Source of the DNA: Nocardioidaceae bacterium
GTDB lineage: Bacteria; Actinomycetota; Actinomycetes; Propionibacteriales; Nocardioidaceae
DNA: 55,797 nt
Direction: 5' to 3'
Assembly: GCA_030447585.1 (NCBI GenBank)
Contig: JAUJOO010000002.1
Span: forward strand, 141,434-197,230
The position numbers and the translations under genes were made by a program. Shown one piece after another: positions 35,641-46,598 of the stretch (its first letter is position 1; every line of letters begins with the position of its first letter). Below the pieces are notes generated by a model. It was not told where the DNA came from, made no database searches, and worked only from the letters and a program-made list of their open reading frames with translations.

Positions 35641-35913
35641 TCAGCCGCCTGCGACAGCGGGGAGTACGACGACGGTGTCGCCGTCCTTGACCGGGGTCTC
35701 GACTCCGCCGAGGAATCGGACGTCCTCGTCGTTGACGTAGACGTTGATGAACCGTCGAAGGTCGCCGGACTCGACGAGCCGCTCCTTGATGCCTGCGTGT
35801 CGGGTCTCGAGGTCGTCGATGACCTCGGCCAGCGTGGTGCCGCCGCCCTCGACGGTCTTGGCGCCGTCGGTGTAGCTGCGCAGGATCGTCGGGATCCGGA
35901 CCTCAACCGCCAT
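35641..35913 (-). CDS. cysO: Sulfur carrier protein CysO (MoaD/ThiS family)
   Basis: 90 residues with a ubiquitin-like fold and the required C-terminal Gly-Gly (VVVLPAVAGG). It starts at ATG 35913 (MAVEVRIPTILRSYTDGAKT). The C-terminus is converted to a thiocarboxylate and supplies sulfur to CysM. It overlaps mec by eleven bases and precedes cysM by nine. Confidence 0.95.
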   Translation of the reverse strand: MAVEVRIPTILRSYTDGAKTVEGGGTTLAEVIDDLETRHAGIKERLVESGDLRRFINVYVNDEDVRFLGGVETPVKDGDTVVVLPAVAGG

Positions 35914-36331
35914 CAGGGACAACCTCGACTTCTTCTTCGGTGACAACCCCGTCAACAATCCTGTACGAGCGAAATTCCACCGGGCCCTCGCCCGTGCCGT
36001 ACTCGGTGGTCGACACCAGGACGTAATGGGCGTCTGGCTCCGAGGCTAGGCCAATGTCCGTCCGGGACGGGTACGCCGGGGTTGCGGTGTGTGAGTGGTA
36101 GATCACGACCGGCACCTCGCCTCGGTCGTCGAGCTCCCGGTACAGCCGGAGCAGGTCGTGAGAGTCGAACTCGAAGAACGTCGGAGAACGGGCCGCATTC
36201 AGCATCGGGATGAACCTCGTCGGCTCGTCACTGCCCTCCGCACCCGCCACCACGCCGCACGCCTCGTCCGGGTGGTCACGCCGGGCGTGAGCGATGATCG
36301 CGTCCCGGATGGCCTGGCGGATCGTCAGCAC
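35903..36331 (-). CDS. mec: CysO-cysteine peptidase Mec (JAMM/MPN+ metalloprotease)
   Basis: 142 residues. The complete JAMM zinc site is present: Glu23, His79-Ser-His81, then seven residues, Ser89 and Asp92. It cleaves the CysO-cysteine adduct made by CysM to release cysteine and regenerate CysO. It is the first of the mec-cysO-cysM trio, with translational overlap into cysO, and starts 38 bp after the amidase stop. Confidence 0.94.
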   Translation of the reverse strand: MLTIRQAIRDAIIAHARRDHPDEACGVVAGAEGSDEPTRFIPMLNAARSPTFFEFDSHDLLRLYRELDDRGEVPVVIYHSHTATPAYPSRTDIGLASEPDAHYVLVSTTEYGTGEGPVEFRSYRIVDGVVTEEEVEVVPDGG

Positions 36332-36369
36332 CGGGCCAAGCCTAGCCGCGCCCGCCGGGTACCGATTCG

Positions 36370-37731
36370 TCAGATCGTTCCAATGCGATCGGCCGGGCGT
36401 GGTTCAGCGACGGAGTATGACGGTGTCTCGACGACGGCCGCCACGTCTCTCGCGGCGGCCAGCAATGTCTCGTCCGAGCCCGCCGGTCCGACCAGCTGCA
36501 GGCCGAGCGGCATCTCCTCTGACGACGTGGCGCCCGGCAGGCTTACCGCGGGCAGACCGGCGTACGTCCAGGGCAGCGCCATCGCCGGGTCGCCGGTGTG
36601 GTCGATGCCGACAGGAGCCGCCCCGACTGCGCCCGGAGCCACCAGGAAGTCGACGCCGCACGTGGCGAGACGTCCGACGAAGCCCGCTCGCAGCGCCACC
36701 AGATGGCGCATCGATGCCTCGTAGTCGGTGACGCTGATCGACCGGCCGTGCTCGATCGCCGCCGCGGTGATGTCGCGGTAACAGCCGCGGTGCGAGCCGA
36801 ACCACTCGTCGTGGGTGCGGGCCAGCTCAAAGCGGTTGATCACCAGGTTGTGGGCGAGCACGTCGTCGAGGTCAGGGACCACGTCCGCCTGCCGGACGTG
36901 GTACCCGGCTGCGCCGAGCCGATCGACCTGCTCACGGAAGGCCGCGAGCGCATCGTCATCGGCTTGGGCGAGATAGCGCTCGGAAGGCACGCCGAGGGTT
37001 GGGAGCCCAGCGGCCGACCCTACCGCCGTCCAGCCGTCGCATGTCGCCTCGGCTGCGGCGACCATGCCCTCCAGGTCGGCCCCGAAGAAACCCAGCGTGT
37101 CAAAGCTCGGCGAGTGCGCGATCACGCCGTCCATCGGGATCCGTCCGTACGTCGCCTTCCATCCGACGACACCGCAGAACGACGCCGGGCGGACCACTGA
37201 CCCGATCGTCTGGGTGCCGGTCCCGAGCACCGCCATCCCAGCGGCGACGGCGGCCGCGGAGCCGCTGCTCGAACCGCCCGGCGTCCGGTTGAGGTCGTGG
37301 GGGTTTCGGGTGGGGCCTGCTGCCGCGCTCGCGAACTCGGCGGTGACGCTCTTGCCGACCACCAGCGCTCCCGTCGCCCGTAACCGGTGGACAAGCTCCG
37401 CTTGCGGTCCGGCGAGAACTCCCGCAGGCACGTCGGAGCCTGCCCGGGTGTCCAGACCGTCGACCCGTACGACGTCCTTCACCGCCGTGGGTATGCCGAA
37501 AAGCGCTGGGCGCCCCTTCGGTCGGGGCCAGCGATCGAGGAGCCGGTCGGCCTCTGCGTGCAGCCGTGCCCTACGTGAGGGCTCGTCGACATACGCGTGG
37601 ACCAGGGAGTCGACCTCGTCGATGCGGTCGCAGATGTCGTCGACGAGGCCGTGGACGTCAGAGGACCCATCGCGAAGGGTGCCCGCCAGCTCACGGAACG
37701 GCAGCGGTCGGACCAGCGAGGGCGTGGCCAT
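36370..37731 (-). CDS. Amidase-signature family hydrolase
   Basis: 453 residues from ATG 37731, immediately after the DUF2017 stop (TGACATG). The Ser-Ser-Lys triad is visible: Lys85 (PTAVKDV), a serine in GGSSSGS (152-158) and the nucleophile Ser178 (TQTIGSVVRPA). It hydrolyses an amide of unknown identity. In M. tuberculosis the same operon slot, between DUF2017 (Rv1332) and mec (Rv1334), holds an unrelated P1-type hydrolase (Rv1333). Confidence 0.9.
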   Translation of the reverse strand: MATPSLVRPLPFRELAGTLRDGSSDVHGLVDDICDRIDEVDSLVHAYVDEPSRRARLHAEADRLLDRWPRPKGRPALFGIPTAVKDVVRVDGLDTRAGSDVPAGVLAGPQAELVHRLRATGALVVGKSVTAEFASAAAGPTRNPHDLNRTPGGSSSGSAAAVAAGMAVLGTGTQTIGSVVRPASFCGVVGWKATYGRIPMDGVIAHSPSFDTLGFFGADLEGMVAAAEATCDGWTAVGSAAGLPTLGVPSERYLAQADDDALAAFREQVDRLGAAGYHVRQADVVPDLDDVLAHNLVINRFELARTHDEWFGSHRGCYRDITAAAIEHGRSISVTDYEASMRHLVALRAGFVGRLATCGVDFLVAPGAVGAAPVGIDHTGDPAMALPWTYAGLPAVSLPGATSSEEMPLGLQLVGPAGSDETLLAAARDVAAVVETPSYSVAEPRPADRIGTI

Positions 37732-37732
37732 G

Positions 37733-38302
37733 TCAGCGTTGCACCGCATGGACGAGCGACTCCAGCAGATAGCTGAGCCAGCCGTAGATCTCGTAGCCGG
37801 GCAGCCGCTCGTCATTGGCCGGCAGGTCTTGCCACAGCTCCTCGCTTTCCGCGGTGATCCCAAGCCGCTCGGCAAGCGTGAGCCTGAGGTCGGTGAGGCA
37901 GCGCATCCAGGCTCGGGCGCTGCTGCTGTCCAGCTCCAACTCCAGATCGGCCGCGGCGGCCTCGTCGGCCGGCAGCTCCAGCGCTGCCAGGACGACCAGC
38001 GCGTCTGCTACCTTCGCCTCTCTCAGTCCGCGCTCGGTGAAGCGGCGGAACTCCGCCGCAGCCTCCGGGTCATCGCGATGCGCATCCGGCAGGAGGCGAC
38101 GCAGCGCCGGATCCTGCGGCGCCTCGCGATGCGTGCTGAAGTCGAGGATCTCCTCCAGCGGGTCGCCGCTGGTGGTTGCTTGCGCCTCTCCGTCGCTGAG
38201 GAGCTCCACGAGCTGGCGCACCAGACTGGCGAGCAGTCCGGCGGCATACGTCGGCAGCTCGACCGAGACCTGACCCTTGCGTCGGGCGCGGAAGACGGTC
38301 AT
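37733..38302 (-). CDS. DUF2017 domain protein
   Basis: 189 residues, [20 protein letters not shown] to [23 protein letters not shown] 38302 overlaps the clpS stop (ATGA). DUF2017 is almost always encoded right after clpS in actinobacteria, which suggests a role linked to N-end-rule proteolysis, but no activity is known. It is acidic and helical with no membrane segment. Confidence 0.9.
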   Translation of the reverse strand: MTVFRARRKGQVSVELPTYAAGLLASLVRQLVELLSDGEAQATTSGDPLEEILDFSTHREAPQDPALRRLLPDAHRDDPEAAAEFRRFTERGLREAKVADALVVLAALELPADEAAAADLELELDSSSARAWMRCLTDLRLTLAERLGITAESEELWQDLPANDERLPGYEIYGWLSYLLESLVHAVQR

Positions 38303-38598
38303 GCGTCGGCCTTCTGCAGCGTTGCCCAGAGGCCGTAGGTATGCATCGCCTGCACGTCGCGCTCCATCTCCTCGCGCGACCCACTCGCCACCACCGCCTT
38401 GCCCTCGTTGTGCACCTGCATCATCAGTCGGCTTGCCTTGGCCTTGGAGTAGTGGAAGTAGTCGGTGAAGACGAAGGTCACGTACGACATCAGGTTGACC
38501 GGGTCGTCCCAGACGATCGTCACCCAGGGCAGCTCCGGCTGCACGACCTCCTCTGTCTCGGGTCGCTCCACCGTGGTGGCATCGGGTGCAGTCGTCAC
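38299..38598 (-). CDS. clpS: ATP-dependent Clp protease adaptor ClpS
   Basis: 99 residues. It delivers N-degron substrates to ClpA/ClpC. The core is [20 protein letters not shown], containing the degron-pocket residues, and [20 protein letters not shown] with [19 protein letters not shown]. An N-terminal extension of about 25 residues is acidic. GTG 38598 fits the family length, since frames extending further upstream show no homology. It is the first gene of the clpS-DUF2017-amidase-mec-cysO-cysM run and divergent from pncB. Confidence 0.93.
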   Translation of the reverse strand: MTTAPDATTVERPETEEVVQPELPWVTIVWDDPVNLMSYVTFVFTDYFHYSKAKASRLMMQVHNEGKAVVASGSREEMERDVQAMHTYGLWATLQKADA

Positions 38599-38837
38599 CG
38601 TGCCTATTGTTCCGCACAGCCCGTGGCGTTGGCGACGAACGCTTGGCTGATCACGGCACAGTGGCCGGTGGTGGCTCGACCGAACCTGGGCGACAGGTTC
38701 CTGCGTGGCTTGGGGTCGGACGGTGACAGGTGTGAACACGGATCGTGGCGCAGACGTGTCACGCGTCGACGTAGCGCCTGCGGCGGGCGGCGGAGGCGGC
38801 GAGCGTCACTGCCAAGCCTCTTCAATAGGGTGTCGGT

Positions 38838-40172
38838 GTGCACCCGACCGGCCTGCTTACCGATCACTACGAGCTGACGATGGTGCAGGCAGCGCTGCAG
38901 GCGGGCACCGCCGACCGGCGCAGCGTCTTCGAGCTGTTCGGGCGCCGGCTCAAAGGAGGCAGGCGGTACGGCGTCGTCGCCGGCACCGGACGGGCCCTGG
39001 AGGCGGTGGAGTCGTTCAGGTTCGACGACGGGCAGCTCGGCTTCCTCCAGGACAGCGCAGTGGTCGACGATCACACCGTGAGCTGGCTCGCGAACTACCG
39101 TTTCACCGGCAACATCTCGGGATACGGGGAAGGGGACGTCTACTTCCCCGGCAGCCCACTGCTGGTCGTCGAGTCGACCTTCGCCGAGGCGGTTCTGCTG
39201 GAGACGCTGCTCCTGTCCATCCTCAACCACGACTCCGCGGTGGCGACCGCGGCGTCGCGGATGACCTCCGCCGCCGGTGGCCGGCCCTGCATCGAGATGG
39301 GCTCACGGCGTACCCACGAGTGGGCGGCGACGGCTGCGGCCAGGGCGGCGTACATCGCCGGGTTCCAGACCACCTCCAACCTGCAGGCGGGACTCGACTA
39401 CGGGATTCCCACTGCTGGCACGGCCGCGCACTCGTTCGTGCTGCTGCACGACAGTGAGCGTGAGGCGTTCGAAGCCCAGCTCTCGTCGCTGGGGAAGTCC
39501 ACGACGTTACTCGTCGACACCTACGACATCGCCGAGGCCGTCAAGACGGCCGTCGACCTCGCCGGGCCCGACCTCGGAGCCGTGCGGATCGACTCAGGAG
39601 ATCTCGGGTTGCTGGCTCAACGGGTACGGCGCCAGCTTGACGAGCTCGGAGCCAACTCCACCAGGATCGTCGTGACCAGTGACCTCGACGAGTTCGCCAT
39701 CGCCGGGCTTGCTGCCGCGCCCGTCGACGGGTACGGCGTCGGCACCTTCCTGGTCACCGGCTCAGGTCAACCGACCAGCGGGTTCGTGTACAAGCTGGTG
39801 GCGCGGGCGGCGTCCGACGCACCCGATGCACCACTGGTGGCGGTGGCCAAGAAGAGCAAGGACAAGGTGTCCATCGGTGGCCGCAAGTGGGCGCTGCGCC
39901 GACGCAGCCCGGACGGTATCGCCGAGGTGGAGGTGCTCGGCGTCGGCGAGCCACCCGTTGACGACGGGAACGATCGTGAGCTGCTCATCCCGCTCGTACG
40001 AGACGGCGAGGTGGTCGGTCGTGAGCACCTGGACCGGGCGCGCGATCGCCACCGGTTCGCCGTCGCCGAGCTGCCCGACGAGGCGCACAAGCTCTCCCGG
40101 GGGGATCCGGCGATCCCCACCCACTTCCTGGGAGACGACCGAGGCGCCTCGACGGCGCTCTTCTCCATCTGA
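38838..40172 (+). CDS. pncB: Nicotinate phosphoribosyltransferase
   Basis: 444 residues. It converts nicotinate and PRPP to nicotinate mononucleotide in NAD salvage. Landmarks: LLTDHYELTMVQAALQAGTA, MGSRRTHEWAATAAARAAYI, GIPTAGTAAHSFVLLHDSE and VRIDSGDLGLLAQRVRRQLD. It is divergent from clpS, matching Rv1330c/Rv1331 of M. tuberculosis. GTG 38838 is chosen; GTG 38836 is out of frame. pncA follows 195 bp later on the same strand. Confidence 0.95.
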   Translation: MHPTGLLTDHYELTMVQAALQAGTADRRSVFELFGRRLKGGRRYGVVAGTGRALEAVESFRFDDGQLGFLQDSAVVDDHTVSWLANYRFTGNISGYGEGDVYFPGSPLLVVESTFAEAVLLETLLLSILNHDSAVATAASRMTSAAGGRPCIEMGSRRTHEWAATAAARAAYIAGFQTTSNLQAGLDYGIPTAGTAAHSFVLLHDSEREAFEAQLSSLGKSTTLLVDTYDIAEAVKTAVDLAGPDLGAVRIDSGDLGLLAQRVRRQLDELGANSTRIVVTSDLDEFAIAGLAAAPVDGYGVGTFLVTGSGQPTSGFVYKLVARAASDAPDAPLVAVAKKSKDKVSIGGRKWALRRRSPDGIAEVEVLGVGEPPVDDGNDRELLIPLVRDGEVVGREHLDRARDRHRFAVAELPDEAHKLSRGDPAIPTHFLGDDRGASTALFSI

Positions 40173-40367
40173 CGGCCCACGTCCCCACGCGCCGCGACCC
40201 GACACCCCTCGCCGCCGCAGTTGCGGGAGACAGCATTCGGCGTACGGCTTGTCGTCCTGGAGTTCTCCGCGATTGCCGAAGGCGCAGATGGAGGCTGGCA
40301 GAGGCAGCGCCGGACGGACACCAGGGCTACGGTGGAGGCGTCCGAACCGCTGATGAGAGGTGCCGCC

Positions 40368-40943
40368 GTGAGCAAGGCCCTGATCGTTGTCGATGTGCAG
40401 AACGACTTCTGCGAGGGAGGCAGCCTCGCCGTCAAGGGAGGCGCCAAGGTGGCCTTCGAGATCGGCGCCATGCTGCGCCAATGGCAGTGGGCAGACGAGG
40501 ACGATAGGGAGTACAGCCTGGTCGTGGCCACCCGCGACCACCACGTCGACCCGGGTGACCACTTCTCCGACGACCCCGACTTCGTCGACTCCTGGCCGCC
40601 GCACTGCGTGGTCGGAACCGACGGAGCTGCGTTCCACCCCAACCTCGACCCGCAACCGTTCGCGGCCATCTTCCTCAAGGGCGAGCACCAGGCGGCATAC
40701 TCCGGCTTCGAAGGCCGGGCGAGCGACGGGGCGACGCTCGCCGAGTGGCTACGCCGGCGCCGCGTGAAAGATGTCGATATCTGCGGCATCGCCACCGACT
40801 ACTGCGTCCTCGCGACGGCGCTCGACGCGCACCGTGAGGGGTTCTCGACTCGCGTGCTCACCCAGTACACCGCCGGTGTTGCGCCCGAGACCACCGCAAC
40901 GGCGTTGAGCCGGCTAGCAGACGCCGGCGTCACCGTGGTGTGA
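40368..40943 (+). CDS. pncA: Nicotinamidase
   Basis: 191 residues from GTG 40368, six bases after AGAGGT. The isochorismatase-like triad is Asp9, Lys104 (IFLKGEH) and Cys146 (GIATDYCV). Metal ligands Asp57, His59 and His65 (RDHHVDPGDHF) keep the spacing of M. tuberculosis PncA Asp49/His51/His57. It deamidates nicotinamide to the nicotinate used by PncB next door, and family members also activate pyrazinamide. Confidence 0.94.
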   Translation: MSKALIVVDVQNDFCEGGSLAVKGGAKVAFEIGAMLRQWQWADEDDREYSLVVATRDHHVDPGDHFSDDPDFVDSWPPHCVVGTDGAAFHPNLDPQPFAAIFLKGEHQAAYSGFEGRASDGATLAEWLRRRRVKDVDICGIATDYCVLATALDAHREGFSTRVLTQYTAGVAPETTATALSRLADAGVTVV

Positions 40944-41034
40944 CCGGGGCAGGTGGCCACCGCCGCGACTCCCCAGGACTTTGCCGACAAACCTGACGGT
41001 AGACACGACAAGTCTGAGGGTGAACCTCAACGAG

Positions 41035-41595
41035 TCAGGTCCAGGCCGCAGCCAGCTTGCTCACCGTCTTCCAGTCCCGGGCGGTGCCGACCGTGTCGAG
41101 GATCTTTTCCATCCTTGCGTTGGTCAGCTTCGGGGTAGCCGAGCTCAGCCAGAGGTGTGCCTCTCGCCCGACGACCCGGGCACGCTCCCCATCCTTGTCC
41201 CAGGCCTCCAGCTCCCTTGCCGCTTCCGCGGCCGGTTCGGCGCGCAGAAACGCAACGTAGTGACGGGGGTCGCCCGGTAGTGGGGTCCGAAGCCTCCCGC
41301 CGGCCTCGTACGCCTCGGTCAGCTGCTCCGGTGTCCTGATCATCGTCGGCACCTCGAAACCTAGCCATTCCGCGAGGACGGCCTCGAGCTTCTGCTCCAC
41401 CGCTGCCCCGTTGGGCAGCGAGGACGTGACCTTGACGTTCCCGCTCGCTATGAACGTCTGGACCCCGTTGAACTTCTCCGCGGCGAGACGCTCACGAAGC
41501 GCTGCCATCTTGACCTGGCGCTTGCCGACGTTCACCGCCCGCAGGAAGGCGATGTAGGCCGCCTCGCCCGAGGGTGCCGCGTCCGGGGGCGTCAC
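41035..41595 (-). CDS. DUF1697 domain protein
   Basis: 186 residues. It has the family N-terminus YIAFLRAVNVGKRQVKMAAL, then FIASGNVKVTS and FEVPTMIRTPEQL. The C-terminal half (VVGREAHLWLSSATPKLTNA RMEKI) is typical of actinobacterial members. Function is unknown. ATG 41595 overlaps the stop of the FAD oxidase gene (ATGA), so the two are co-expressed. Confidence 0.9.
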   Translation of the reverse strand: MTPPDAAPSGEAAYIAFLRAVNVGKRQVKMAALRERLAAEKFNGVQTFIASGNVKVTSSLPNGAAVEQKLEAVLAEWLGFEVPTMIRTPEQLTEAYEAGGRLRTPLPGDPRHYVAFLRAEPAAEAARELEAWDKDGERARVVGREAHLWLSSATPKLTNARMEKILDTVGTARDWKTVSKLAAAWT

Positions 41596-43019
41596 TGGTC
41601 AATGCGCCGTTCGGGCAGGGTCGCTGCGACGCTGAAGACCTTGCCTGGGTTGAGGATGCCGAGAGGGTCGAGCGACTGCTTGATGCGGCGATGCACATCG
41701 AGCGACAGTGCACCGATCTCGCGCTCGAGCAGCTCCATCTTGAGCAACCCGACTCCATGCTCACCGGTGATCGTCCCTCCAAGCTCGAGGCTGATCACCA
41801 TGATGTCGTCGAAGGCCTGCTTGGCCCTGGCCACCTGGTCGGGGTCCTGTCCGTCGAACACGACGTTCGGGTGGAAGTTGCCGTCGCCGGCATGACCCAC
41901 CACGCCGATCGTGAGGCCACACTCGCTCGACACATGCTCGATCCGCTCGACCAGCTCGGCCAGCCTGGTGCGCGGGACGCATACGTCGTCGATCATGAGG
42001 GTGCCTAGCTTCTCCATCGCTGTCAGCACCTGCCGGCGACCGGCAAGCAGCAGTTCACCCTCGGCCGGATCGTCGGCAACGGCGATCTCGATCGCTCCGG
42101 CTGCTGCCAGCGCCTCCGCAATAGTGGCTATCTCGGCCTCTCCCCTGTCCCCGCCGGCGTCCGACTGCGCCAGCACCAGTGCTCCCGCCTCCGGCGCGAT
42201 GCCCATGTGGAACGCGTCGTTCACGGCGTGCAGGCTCACCCGGTCCATGAACTCCAGAAGTGATGGGGTGACACCGCAGGCCACCACCTTTGAGACGGCG
42301 GCTGCGGCGGTGCGCGCGGAGTCGTAGACCGCCGCCACGGTAAGTGGAAGCTCGGTCTCCTGCCGAAGCGTCAGCGTGAGCTCGGTGATGACACCGAGCG
42401 TCCCCTCGCTCCCGACGAAGAGCCGGGTCAGGTCGTAGCCGGCGACCCCCTTGACCGTCCGCCGCCCGGTACGCAAGACGTGCCCGTCGGCCAGCACGAC
42501 CTCGAGCGCGAGCACGTAGTCGGTCGTGACGCCGTACTTGACACAGCACAAGCCACCGGAGTTCGTGGCGACGTTGCCGCCGATGGAGCAGAACTCCCAG
42601 CTCGACGGGTCTGGCGGGTAGAAGAGGCCCTTCGCCTTCACCGCCCGAGACAGAGCCGCGGTGAAGACGCCCGGTTGAGTGACCACGAGCCGGTTGTCCG
42701 CGTCTATCTCGATGATCTGGTCCATCCTCTCCAGACTGAGCAGGATGCAGCCGTCGACGGCGTTGGCGGCTCCCGACAGACCGCTACGAGCACCTTGCGG
42801 CACGACGGGGACTCCGTAAGCGCTCGCCACCCGCATGACGTGCTGCACATCGGCCGTCGACCGAGCGTGGACCAGCGCGACTGCCTTCCCCGCGGGGCAG
42901 TACGTCGCCCGGTCCCGGCTGTACGCCGCGAGGATGTCGGCGTCCACCCTGACCGCCCCGTCCGGCAAGCCGCGCCGCAACTCGTCGAGGGCTGGCGTGG
43001 CGGTGCTTGTCTGGGTCAT
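41592..43019 (-). CDS. FAD-linked oxidase, GlcD/D-lactate dehydrogenase-like
   Basis: 475 residues. The PCMH-type FAD domain has VPVVPQGARSGLSGAANAVD, SIGGNVATNSGGLCCVKYGV and LFVGSEGTLGVITELTLTLR. The C-terminal oxidase domain ends with GHAGDGNFHPN, ISLELGGTITGEHGVGLLKM and the LDPLGILNPGKVF motif. It probably oxidises a 2-hydroxyacid such as glycolate or lactate. No GlcE/GlcF partners are next to it. ATG 43019 or the adjacent GTG 43022 is the start. The nearby monocarboxylate-type symporter could supply substrate (inferred). Confidence 0.9.
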   Translation of the reverse strand: MTQTSTATPALDELRRGLPDGAVRVDADILAAYSRDRATYCPAGKAVALVHARSTADVQHVMRVASAYGVPVVPQGARSGLSGAANAVDGCILLSLERMDQIIEIDADNRLVVTQPGVFTAALSRAVKAKGLFYPPDPSSWEFCSIGGNVATNSGGLCCVKYGVTTDYVLALEVVLADGHVLRTGRRTVKGVAGYDLTRLFVGSEGTLGVITELTLTLRQETELPLTVAAVYDSARTAAAAVSKVVACGVTPSLLEFMDRVSLHAVNDAFHMGIAPEAGALVLAQSDAGGDRGEAEIATIAEALAAAGAIEIAVADDPAEGELLLAGRRQVLTAMEKLGTLMIDDVCVPRTRLAELVERIEHVSSECGLTIGVVGHAGDGNFHPNVVFDGQDPDQVARAKQAFDDIMVISLELGGTITGEHGVGLLKMELLEREIGALSLDVHRRIKQSLDPLGILNPGKVFSVAATLPERRIDQ

Positions 43020-43095
43020 CACCCCACGATAAGGCTGCCAACGGGTGCTGGCGCGCCGAACCGGTGGCTCCACCCGTCCGAGCCCCTCCCCCGGC

Positions 43096-44748
43096 CTAGT
43101 GAACGACCTCCGGCAGGTCACGCAGCCGTGGGTCGTCCTGGTCGGCGAAGTACTCCGACGTCTTGGTGACATCCTCGCCATCGGGCACGTTCATGGCCCG
43201 GAAGGCCCAGGTAGCGAGGCCACAGACCACCAGGTTGACGATCAAGGCGAGGAATCCGGCGTAGATGGAGACGGTCGTGTCGAAGCCAAGCTCCGACAAC
43301 GCCAGGCCGGAGCCGCCGAAGTGCTCCTTGACGATGACCGGCTCGCCCTCCGGGCTGAAGCTCACCTTCGGGATCTGGTACGTCGCCCAGAAGCCGAACG
43401 CCATGCCCGCGGCCCACCCGGCGATGAGGCCCCACCGGTGGAACCACCGGGTGTACAGGCCAAGCGCCACTGCCGGCAGCGTCTGCAAGATGATGATCCC
43501 GCCGATGAGCTGCAGGTCGATGGAGAACTGAGGGTCCAGCCCGAGGATGGCCAACAAGGCCCCCACCTTCACGACCAGCGACGCCAGCTTGCTGCTCTGG
43601 GCCTCCTGCTTCGGGGTCGCGTCCTTGTTGATGTACTCCACATAGATATTGCGGGTCCACAGGTTCGCCGCCGCGATCGACATGATCGCCGCCGGCACCA
43701 AAGCCCCGATGCCGATGGCGGCCATGGCGACGCCGGAGAACCAGCTCGGGAACATCTGGTCGAACAGCACAGGGACGATCGTGTTGCCATCCCCCGGCTC
43801 TCCCGCCTCGGGGTCAGCTCCGATCGGAACTACCCCTGCCTTGATGGCCATGTAGCCCAGCAGAGCCAACAGCCCGAGGATGAAGCTGTATGCCGGCAGG
43901 GCGGCCATGTTGCGTTTGATGACGTTGCGGTCGCGCGACGCCAGCACTCCGGTGATCGAGTGCGGGTAGAGGAACAACGCGAGGGCTGAGCCGAAGGCCA
44001 ACGTCGCGTACTGGAGCTGGGCAGGTCCGGCCAAGATGAGGCCGTCACCCGGGTTGGGCGAGGCCGCGAACTTCGCCTCGGCCGCTCCGAAGATCGCGTC
44101 CCAGCCGCCGAGCTTGTAGGGGATGACGATGACGGCGACGATGATCACGAGGTAGATGAGAGTGTCCTTCACGAACGCGATCAGGGCGGGTGCTCGCAAC
44201 CCGGAGTTGTAGGTGTAGGCCGCGAGGATCGCGAACGCCACGACGATCGGCAGGTGTCCGGTGACGCCCATGGCCTTGAGGACAGCCTCGATGCCGACGA
44301 GCTGCAGGGCGATGTAGGGCATCGTCGCGACGATGCCGGTGATCGCGACAAGGAGTGCAAGCGTCGACGACCCGTGCCTAGCCCGGACGAAGTCGGCAGG
44401 TGTGACGAACCCATGCACGTGGCTGACCGACCACAGCCGGATGAGGACGAGGAACACCATCGGGTAGACCACGATCGTGTAGGGCACGGCGAAGAACCCG
44501 ATGGCACCGGCGCCGAACACCAGTGCAGGCACTGCCACGAACGTGTATGCCGTGTAGAGGTCACCCCCGATCAGGAACCAGGTGACCCATGACCCGAAGT
44601 TGCGGCCGCCGAGTCCCCACTCGTCAAGGTGTTCCAGGTCCTCGGCGCGCCGCCAGCGGGCCGCCACGAACCCGAGGACGCTGACAGCGACGAACAAGAT
44701 GGTGAATACGGTGATCTGGACAGCATCGACGTTGTCGAACATCGTCAT
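43096..44748 (-). CDS. Solute:sodium symporter (monocarboxylate/acetate type)
   Basis: 550 residues with about 13 helices. SSS-family features include WGLGGRNFGSWVTWFLIGGD, YTAYTFVAVPALVFGAGAIG, ALALFLYPHSITGVLASRDR and AAANLWTRNIYVEYINKDAT. It is most like MctP/ActP-type carriers for acetate, pyruvate, lactate and similar acids. The start ATG overlaps the DUF3311 stop (ATGA); SSS carriers of this kind often pair with a DUF3311 protein. The exact substrate is unknown. Confidence 0.92.
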   Translation of the reverse strand: MTMFDNVDAVQITVFTILFVAVSVLGFVAARWRRAEDLEHLDEWGLGGRNFGSWVTWFLIGGDLYTAYTFVAVPALVFGAGAIGFFAVPYTIVVYPMVFLVLIRLWSVSHVHGFVTPADFVRARHGSSTLALLVAITGIVATMPYIALQLVGIEAVLKAMGVTGHLPIVVAFAILAAYTYNSGLRAPALIAFVKDTLIYLVIIVAVIVIPYKLGGWDAIFGAAEAKFAASPNPGDGLILAGPAQLQYATLAFGSALALFLYPHSITGVLASRDRNVIKRNMAALPAYSFILGLLALLGYMAIKAGVVPIGADPEAGEPGDGNTIVPVLFDQMFPSWFSGVAMAAIGIGALVPAAIMSIAAANLWTRNIYVEYINKDATPKQEAQSSKLASLVVKVGALLAILGLDPQFSIDLQLIGGIIILQTLPAVALGLYTRWFHRWGLIAGWAAGMAFGFWATYQIPKVSFSPEGEPVIVKEHFGGSGLALSELGFDTTVSIYAGFLALIVNLVVCGLATWAFRAMNVPDGEDVTKTSEYFADQDDPRLRDLPEVVH

Positions 44749-44969
44749 GACCTCGTCATCCGGTAGACGATGATCGTGCTGATGACGCCGATCGCTATCG
44801 CCGCGAGCTGGTACCAGTAGAAGAACGGTATGTCGAAGAGTTCAGGCGACACCCGGTTGTACAACGGCGGGATCAAGGTGGCGAGCAGGGGGAGCAGAAG
44901 CAACCAGTTCCAGGGGCTGTGGTCTGAGCGCTCGGCCTGACTCGTGGCTTCGGGTACGTCTTGTGACAT
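44745..44969 (-). CDS. DUF3311 small membrane protein, symporter partner
   Basis: 74 residues from ATG 44969 with GGAGGT four bases upstream. Two helices (WNWLLLLPLLATLIPPLY and FFYWYQLAAIAIGVISTIIV) flank NRVSPELFDIPFF, the DUF3311 signature. It is translationally coupled to the symporter and probably stabilises or regulates it. The 284-bp gap upstream holds the terminator of hppD but no gene. Confidence 0.9.
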   Translation of the reverse strand: MSQDVPEATSQAERSDHSPWNWLLLLPLLATLIPPLYNRVSPELFDIPFFYWYQLAAIAIGVISTIIVYRMTRS

Positions 44970-45135
44970 GTGAACCTCCAGCAGTCGGCTATCCCGCTGA
45001 AACCCGGGTACGGGCCAGCTTGTGGCCAGCATGCTACCTAGCATCGGCCGCTACGGGAATGTCCACGCGCTCGTGCCTCGTACCTGGCTTTCGGGCGGCG
45101 GAGTACGACGGGCAGACCGGGGCGATGAAAAGCAG

Positions 45136-45167
45136 ACGGCGGGTTCCGGTCACCCGGAACCCGCCGT
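45136..45167 (-). terminator. Rho-independent-type terminator of hppD
   Basis: A perfect 14-bp stem, ACGGCGGGTTCCGG (45136-45149) and its complement (45154-45167), closes on a 4-base loop. On the minus strand it is followed by CTGCTTTTC, a short T-tract. It lies about 90 bp past the hppD stop and upstream of the DUF3311-symporter operon. Confidence 0.75.
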
Positions 45168-45253
45168 GTCTCGCTCCCTCGTCACTTATATAGACGCCGC
45201 TGGGCCGGGAACGGTTGCGCCTGATTGCTGTTTTGTTTTCTGACCAACCTGGC

Positions 45254-46504
<1,251 letters not shown>

Positions 46505-46598
46505 CTATGCAATGTGCGCAGCGAGATGCTGCTGTTGCTAGTCTTTCTGCAACATCTCGACCAGCCGGTCGTGAGGGCTCGACGACGAAGGAGCAGCG

